Assembly (NCBI GenBank): GCA_964554125.1
Contig: CAZKNG010000015.1
Location: forward strand, 1-36,702
Length of the DNA: 36,702 nucleotides
Direction of reading: 5' to 3'
DNA from: JAGHBT01 sp035311885
Lineage (GTDB): Bacteria; Krumholzibacteriota; Krumholzibacteriia; Krumholzibacteriales; WJIX01
Shown here: in pieces, positions 32,069 to 36,702 of the stretch
Layout: each line of letters starts with the position of its first letter
Numbering within the stretch: position 1 is the stretch's first letter
Notes under the pieces: model-generated
What the model was told of the DNA's origin: nothing
Databases searched by the model: none
The model's input: only the letters and a program-made list of their open reading frames with translations
Position numbers and translations under genes: made by a program

Positions 32069-34273
32069 TTAATCGCGGTGGATTATTACAAGGCCGTCAT
32101 ATCCGTCCACGGTCAATCGGTCCCCGGTCCGCACAGCTCCGGTAGCGTTGGCAACTCCTGTCACACAGGGGAGCCCGTACTCCCGAGCAATTATCGCTCC
32201 GTGTACGAGCATTCCTCCCCTTCTCTCGACTATGCCGGAGACCAGGGGTATTACGAAGGTCATATTCGGATCTATTGAATCGCAGACAAGTATTTCCCCA
32301 TCCCTTACATTGAAAAGATCTTCAGCCGATTCGATAACTCTCGCAGTTCCCCGCGCGATCCCTTCCCCGGCGGGCTGTCCCCGGAGTTGCCTTGCGGTAA
32401 CAGCCTTATCTCTCTTATCTTCATCCGCCGCTGAATCTACATTGGGCACGTAATCCGGATCTCGAAGAGCCCGTTCAATCTCCTTCGCGTCTCTACAGGC
32501 CGCAAAATCCCTGCAGCGGTCTCCCAGGCGTCTCCGAGCTTCATCAACAGCAAGGTTTAATGCTCTCTCGAACCTTCCCAGGTATATATTATCATCGTCT
32601 CTAAGCCGGTAGCTGTGCCGGGCGATATCAAGGAGCTCTGAGGCGAATCCCTTCTCCTCTTCGGGGAAGCTCTCGAGGAACTTATCCTCCAACCGTTCCC
32701 TTTTCTTCTTATCTTTCAACCTTTTTCGAGTTTTCCTATCCGGACGGCCGCTAATTGCCAGCTCCCTGATCAAACCAAGGAGAGACTTTTTCTCATCGTC
32801 ACATTTTCCGCCCTCACAGGAGAGCTTGCCGAATTTGCCGATAAACTCTTCCAGCCGTTCATTTATCCCTCCGCCGAGATCTTCCAGTTCTTTATCCCGA
32901 AGCCCGGGTATCTCTTTCAGCTCTCCTGCCAGTTCCTCAAGCATTCTGTTCCTCTTTACGCTCAGCGTCTCTGATACTGAGAGAAGGTCCACGAATTCAT
33001 ACGGATCATCCGGTTTAAGCCGGTCGTTGTAAACTCTTCCGAACAGGCGTACACCGTGGGCGAAGGGGATGAATTCGTCCCAGTAGATCTTTTCCCATTT
33101 ACTGTAAAGAGTATTCCTGCTCGAAATCTCGTCGGCAATTTCACTGTCCCCCGGATTGGAAAGATCTGTATCAAAGAGTTCGTCAGCTTCGGATATCATC
33201 TCCGGCACAATATCGTTCTCTATTCGATCAGACATCTTCCTCAGAGTTTCGAAGCTTTTCCTCAGACTCAGATCAAAAGCCCGGCGATCATCCCCTTCAA
33301 GGATATCTCCAGTGGTTATCGGCCTGGATTGAAGAAGAAAAAGGGAATCACCCCGGATGGTCCACTCGACATCCTGAGCAGAACCGAATATCTCCTCAAC
33401 CTGCAGGACAGTCCTGAATATCTCCTGCACCTCCTCTTCCGAAAGTGGGAGCATGGCTGCTTCTTCAATATCGATCTGTTCGAATCTTACCCCGCTTCTG
33501 GCCGCCACCACACGGCGGTTGTGTTCGGCACGTTCCAGAGTGATCAGACCCCCGGTTTGCCTGTCCAGCACCCACCGGTCGGGCTGTACTTCTCCGTCGA
33601 CCATGCCCTTGTTCAGGCCGAAAACAGCTTCTATCACACTCTGATTGCTATTGTTGGGATTTCTTCCGAATGCCACACCGGACCGTTCCCCCTCGATCAT
33701 CTCCTGAACCACAACCGCCATTGAACTATCCTTCTCCTCTATCCCCAGCTCTTTTGCGTATGAGAATACCGCATCCGACCAGAGAGAAGCCCATACGCTG
33801 ACAAGCGCCTCCACAAAATCTTCAAAACCGCGGACATTAATCACTGATTCATGAAGTCCAGCGAAAGAACCCCCGGCTGTGTCCTCGAGAAGGGAAGATG
33901 ATCTTACTGCCAACCCCTTATCCCTGAGCCAGTCTCCCATCTTATTCTCCAGAGCGGCCAGAATATCGTCCGGCACTTCAGACTTGAGGAAGGCGCTGCG
34001 TATACGAAGTGAAGCATCCCACATCTCTTCCCAGCGCATCTCCTCCAGCGGCTTTCGAGCAGTTTCCATAACAATAACCCCTTCTAGCCCGTTATACTGG
34101 ATAAACTTCCGGTAGGCTTCCGAGGTTACGCAGAAGCCGGGCGGGACGGATATCCCGCTGTTAATAAGAACGGAGAGCGCGGCTGTCTTGTTGCCGCAGA
34201 GAGAGCTGATTCCAGCTTCCCTTGATTCAAGGGAGAGCACGTATCGATCCATCATATTTTTTTTAGTTTCCAT
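32069..34273 (-). CDS. PEP synthase/rifampicin phosphotransferase-like dikinase without the PEP-binding barrel
   Basis: Enzymes of this group split ATP and pass phosphate through a swivelling His domain to pyruvate, PEP-linked carriers, water or an antibiotic. The 734 residues show the N-terminal ATP-grasp domain: GNKTAALSVLINSGISVPPG, LAVRSSSLLEDTAGGSFAGL, ERSGVAFGRNPNN and DVEWTIRGDSLFLLQSRP. A divergent, charged, helical middle (about 335-620) follows. The C-terminal swivel domain carries the phospho-accepting His691 in GGMLVHGAIIAREYG. The C-terminal TIM barrel of PpsA is absent, so the order is that of rifampicin phosphotransferase. The middle domain, which sets substrate choice, is not clearly Rph-like. 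It follows the PNPOx-like gene by 23 bases, probably in one operon. Confidence 0.8.
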   Translation of the reverse strand: METKKNMMDRYVLSLESREAGISSLCGNKTAALSVLINSGISVPPGFCVTSEAYRKFIQYNGLEGVIVMETARKPLEEMRWEEMWDASLRIRSAFLKSEVPDDILAALENKMGDWLRDKGLAVRSSSLLEDTAGGSFAGLHESVINVRGFEDFVEALVSVWASLWSDAVFSYAKELGIEEKDSSMAVVVQEMIEGERSGVAFGRNPNNSNQSVIEAVFGLNKGMVDGEVQPDRWVLDRQTGGLITLERAEHNRRVVAARSGVRFEQIDIEEAAMLPLSEEEVQEIFRTVLQVEEIFGSAQDVEWTIRGDSLFLLQSRPITTGDILEGDDRRAFDLSLRKSFETLRKMSDRIENDIVPEMISEADELFDTDLSNPGDSEIADEISSRNTLYSKWEKIYWDEFIPFAHGVRLFGRVYNDRLKPDDPYEFVDLLSVSETLSVKRNRMLEELAGELKEIPGLRDKELEDLGGGINERLEEFIGKFGKLSCEGGKCDDEKKSLLGLIRELAISGRPDRKTRKRLKDKKKRERLEDKFLESFPEEEKGFASELLDIARHSYRLRDDDNIYLGRFERALNLAVDEARRRLGDRCRDFAACRDAKEIERALRDPDYVPNVDSAADEDKRDKAVTARQLRGQPAGEGIARGTARVIESAEDLFNVRDGEILVCDSIDPNMTFVIPLVSGIVERRGGMLVHGAIIAREYGLPCVTGVANATGAVRTGDRLTVDGYDGLVIIHRD

Positions 34274-34296
34274 ATCGGCAAATAGGAAAAAACAAT

Positions 34297-34749
34297 CTAT
34301 TCCATGGTAAGTTCCACGACTTCCTGGAACCTTCTTACCAGAATATATTTTCTTACATTTACCCTTATCAGCGATGTATAGGGAGAGTTTACGAACTCGC
34401 GCAGGTGAGGATTCCTTTTCAGGTAAAGATCTTTGAACTTCTCCAGATCACTGCCGTCGACTTCTTCCGCCTCTCCGAAAACACTCACCGCCGCCGCTTT
34501 TCTGAAATCCTCCACACTGTTCTTACGGTTGTCCAGAAGAAGGGAAACCCTGCTGTTGGCCTTGATATTCCTGTATTTCCGGCTGTCCCGTCCGGTGATA
34601 AAAACGAAATTCCGCAGGTCCTCAGTGAAAGTGAACCCCACCAGGTTGCAGTATGGATACTCGGGACCCTCCGAGGCCAGGACCATCAGCTTCTGACTTC
34701 TCAGAAGTTTCCTTATATACTCCCGTATCTCTGAACTTTCGTCTGTCAA
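34297..34749 (-). CDS. Pyridoxamine 5'-phosphate oxidase-like (FMN-binding split-barrel) protein
   Basis: The frame runs from 34914, but the part before 34749 has no family character. A TTG at 34749 with aaaggggg seven bases ahead gives a 150-residue protein of normal size. It starts LTDESSEIREYIRKLLRSQK and continues with the split-barrel strands LMVLASEGPEYPYCNLVGF, NFVFITGRDSRKYRNI and SRVSLLLDNR. This arrangement fits the PNPOx-like family that binds FMN, F420 or heme. Catalytic residues for pyridoxal synthesis are not evident, so the cofactor and substrate are unknown. It lies directly upstream of the dikinase gene and divergent from tspO. Confidence 0.8.
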   Translation of the reverse strand: MTDESSEIREYIRKLLRSQKLMVLASEGPEYPYCNLVGFTFTEDLRNFVFITGRDSRKYRNIKANSRVSLLLDNRKNSVEDFRKAAAVSVFGEAEEVDGSDLEKFKDLYLKRNPHLREFVNSPYTSLIRVNVRKYILVRRFQEVVELTME

Positions 34750-35094
34750 CTGAATACCCCCTTTGACCTGATATAATACAATAAAGCAGCCTATTGCAAC
34801 ATAATAAATATAATTCGTAAGCTGTAAAATATCCGTTGTTTCTTTGCTCTGCAGTAATAAGAAATTCAAATTATCCCGGTAATGAGAGACCTGTGTGCGG
34901 GATCCCTTCATCAAGGCGATGTCGACTTTCGCTTCCTTTCGATCCCATCCGGAGAGCTGTTGGGTGGAAATAATATGACAATTATTACAAATAAATCTGG
35001 TTTATTTATTTTATCTATTCGGGCATACTTTACTTTTCTCTGATTACGAAGGTCTGTATGCTGTATTTCAGACGGTGGGAAGGGAGATGATACT
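34750..35094. other. Divergent intergenic region between the PNPOx-like gene and tspO
   Basis: About 345 bases. No RNA gene or repeat was recognised. On the minus strand, TTGCAA then TATTAT with 15 bases between lies about 30 bases ahead of the PNPOx-like TTG, a weak promoter candidate. The right half is A/T-rich and probably holds the tspO promoter. Confidence 0.4.
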
Positions 35095-35109
35095 ATCAAA
35101 ACCAAATTA

Positions 35110-35559
35110 TTGGGACTGGTACTGTGGGTGCTTGCGTCTCTGTCGGCAGGCTGGGTTGGATCCCGGTTCATGCCCGGTGAGTGGTACGCCTCTCTGGTGA
35201 AACCTTCCTGGAATCCGCCGGGCGCTGTATTCGCTCCAGTCTGGACGGTTCTTTACATTCTGATGGGTGTCGCCGCATGGCTGGTCTGGAAGAAGGAGGG
35301 GTTCTCCGGAGCTAAAGCCGCACTGGTGCTTTTTATCGGCCAGCTGGTACTGAATGCGATCTGGTCTTATCTGTTCTTCGGGGCCCAGCAACCCATGTGG
35401 GCATTCTTCGAAATCGTTCTCCTGTGGATCGTCATTGTACTGACCATGGTGAGTTTCTGGAGGGTGAGACCAGCCGCGGGGGTGCTGTTTATTCCGTACG
35501 TATGCTGGGTTGGATTCGCTCTGGTTCTCAACCTGCAGCTGTGGCGGCTGAACAGCTGA
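35110..35559 (+). CDS. tspO: TspO/MBR family membrane protein
   Basis: A five-helix membrane protein of the tryptophan-rich sensory/translocator family, which binds porphyrins and is linked to oxidative-stress responses. Helix 1 and the loop motif MPGEWYASLVKPSWNPPGAVFAPVW are complete, followed by GQLVLNAIWSYLFFGAQQP and the C-terminal LNLQLWRLN. Fifteen tryptophan-rich positions fit the family. The TTG at 35110 has no ribosome site; the frame is open upstream, and an ATC at 35095 would give I/M-KTKLLGLVLWVLASL, a natural TspO start, behind agggag. Alternatively, one missing A in the run near 35098 separates the ATG at 35087 from this frame. Confidence 0.93.
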   Translation: MGLVLWVLASLSAGWVGSRFMPGEWYASLVKPSWNPPGAVFAPVWTVLYILMGVAAWLVWKKEGFSGAKAALVLFIGQLVLNAIWSYLFFGAQQPMWAFFEIVLLWIVIVLTMVSFWRVRPAAGVLFIPYVCWVGFALVLNLQLWRLNS

Positions 35560-35788
35560 AACGGAGAAGGATGAGAAAAGCAGGAAGAGAAAACGCCGGA
35601 TACAAAAATAAAATATATTGAGGACTTTGCCCGGAATACCCTGGGGCATGAAAGTTTCAGTCCTGTTTTGTCATGATTAGTAAAATCTTTTTGTCCGATC
35701 AAGTGAATAAATCTTTAACCTGACTGCTCGATCAAACAGGCGGTTATTGATCGATGCTTACCGAGAAAGCGTTATGAAGGAATCTAAA

Positions 35789-36463
35789 ATGCTGAAAAAT
35801 GGAATAGAGATTATCAACAGGAAAGATTTGAATTATATTGTTGAAGATGGCGGCGGGCTTTTGAAGTTTAAGCCATGGCTTGGAGACCTCTTTTCATTTC
35901 TATATGATTTCATCATGAAGAACTCTGTTTTTCCGAAGAAATTTGGTGGAGATATAAACCGGCATTATGAAATCCTAAGAAAAGAACTCGAGGGCGTTCA
36001 TGAGAAAAATGTTCTTGAATTAGCTGCTGGAAGCGGCAGCGCCGTAAATTTCCTGCCGAACGATAACCAATATACAGGAACCGATATCAGCCCGGGTCTT
36101 CTAAGAAAAGCGGTTAAACTTTTCGAAAATGCCGGCTTTGAAAAAACATCTTTTTACGTGACAAGCGCAAATGAACTTCCCTTCGGGAATAAACTTTTTG
36201 ATGTCGTCATCTGCATACTCTCTCTGAATTTTTTCGATGACATAAGAAATGTTCTCAAGGAGGTTCGCCGAGTTGCGGCAAAAGATGCCATTTTCATATG
36301 CAGTGTTCCCGTGCCGGAACGAAACAAGCTTAAAAGCACAATTAGAGGCAACTTATATTCAGAAGCGGAACTGGATAAAATATGCAAGGAGGTTGGTTTC
36401 CGTTTTGAAAGAATTCCTGTTGAAAACGGGACTTTGCTTTATTTCAGGGCGATATTGCAGTAA
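35789..36463 (+). CDS. Class I SAM-dependent methyltransferase
   Basis: A 224-residue protein. The start at 35789 has aagga seven bases ahead and is preferred over an in-frame ATG at 35774 and a TTG at 35747. Motif I is VLELAAGSGSAVNFLP with the acidic motif II in YTGTDISP. LPFGNKLFDVVICILSLNFF matches motif IV and its flanks, and RNVLKEVRRVAAKDAIFICS motif V. The N-terminal FLYDFIMKNSVFPKKFGG is common in methyltransferase type 11 proteins that act on small molecules or lipids. The substrate cannot be told from sequence. It is isolated, with 229 bases free upstream and about 240 downstream, in which I recognised no gene, terminator or RNA. Confidence 0.85.
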   Translation: MLKNGIEIINRKDLNYIVEDGGGLLKFKPWLGDLFSFLYDFIMKNSVFPKKFGGDINRHYEILRKELEGVHEKNVLELAAGSGSAVNFLPNDNQYTGTDISPGLLRKAVKLFENAGFEKTSFYVTSANELPFGNKLFDVVICILSLNFFDDIRNVLKEVRRVAAKDAIFICSVPVPERNKLKSTIRGNLYSEAELDKICKEVGFRFERIPVENGTLLYFRAILQ

Positions 36464-36680
36464 CAGTGACATTTGGTAATGGACTGTTTGAGCAGCAAAT
36501 TCCGCACTGGATTTTTACTCCGCAAACCATTTGATAGCTTCAATGGAGAGTTTCTTTTCTTCATCTTCTCCATCCTCTTAAAGTCAAAATCTAAACTCTC
36601 CGAATCATTTGACATTAAGAATTATTCTTCGGTTTCCTCGTTGATATAAGCAGTTATTTCTATTATCTCAAAAATCAGTG

Positions 36681-36702
36681 AAGCACTTGCAGTATAAATT
36701 AA
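36681..36702 (+). repeat. 22-bp dispersed repeat, copy 2, at the window edge
   Basis: The final 22 bases match 28539-28560 with one mismatch and in the same orientation. Because the window stops exactly at the end of the match, the repeat may have ended the assembly, and a longer element could continue beyond. Confidence 0.6.

Noticed and set aside
36530..36600. Minus-strand fragment reading EDGEDEEKKLSIEAIKWFAE before a stop, resembling the end of a protein
   Set aside because: Only 20 residues between stops, no family recognised and no start; too short to call a gene remnant.

Overview
The window looks like a chromosome fragment (contig) from an uncultured diderm bacterium. Two envelope genes point to an outer membrane: a porin-like beta-barrel protein ending in Phe, and a lipoprotein with a lipobox. 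The gene set is mostly housekeeping with single-gene or two-to-three-gene operons. A very large sigma-54 activator, FabL-type enoyl reductase, M64 peptidase and UPF0282 hydrolase would fit an FCB-group or neighbouring candidate phylum (Krumholzibacteriota/Latescibacterota-like). This placement is inference and was not tested. No phage, CRISPR array or intact insertion sequence was seen.

Left third (1-12.6 kb): translation and core metabolism. A truncated hpt, tilS and an elongator-type tRNA-Met(CAT) lie on the minus strand behind one clear sigma-70 promoter. Divergent from them run ilvC, a lipoprotein with a decayed gluzincin-like site, gltX, tRNA-Gln(CTG), tRNA-Glu(CTC) and a terminator. Next come a minus-strand ArsR regulator plus FmdB-type zinc ribbon, an NhaC antiporter with a secreted N-terminal domain, comM, an acyl-CoA dehydrogenase and nth.

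Middle (12.7-24 kb): a secreted M64 metallopeptidase, trxB-fabL, nfo, a DUF2007 protein and tRNA-Val(CAC). Then comes the most unusual block, a three-gene minus-strand operon. It encodes a 1546-residue pseudokinase/ATPase/TPR/GAF/sigma-54 activator, a membrane-anchored protein with the layout of a 5'-nucleotidase but no metal ligands, and a Nif3-family protein.

Right third (24-36.7 kb): visibly richer in G/C at third codon positions and more accessory in character. It holds a putative porin, a serine hydrolase of the beta-lactamase fold, the broken C-terminal end of a GH13 amylase gene, corA, a flavin reductase-like protein and a heme catalase. It continues with a UPF0282 metallo-hydrolase, a phosphotransferase resembling rifampicin phosphotransferase/PEP synthase, a PNPOx-like protein, tspO and a methyltransferase. 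Oxidative-stress and tetrapyrrole/flavin-linked genes (catalase, flavin reductase, PNPOx-like, TspO) are concentrated here.

Both window ends look like assembly edges. The first 27 bases are an exact inverted copy of bases 113-139 and cut hpt off. The last 22 bases repeat 28539-28560 with one mismatch. Two membrane-protein genes (nhaC, tspO) have no ATG, GTG or TTG where their N-termini should begin. Each is explained either by an ATC start or by one missing A in a run of four.
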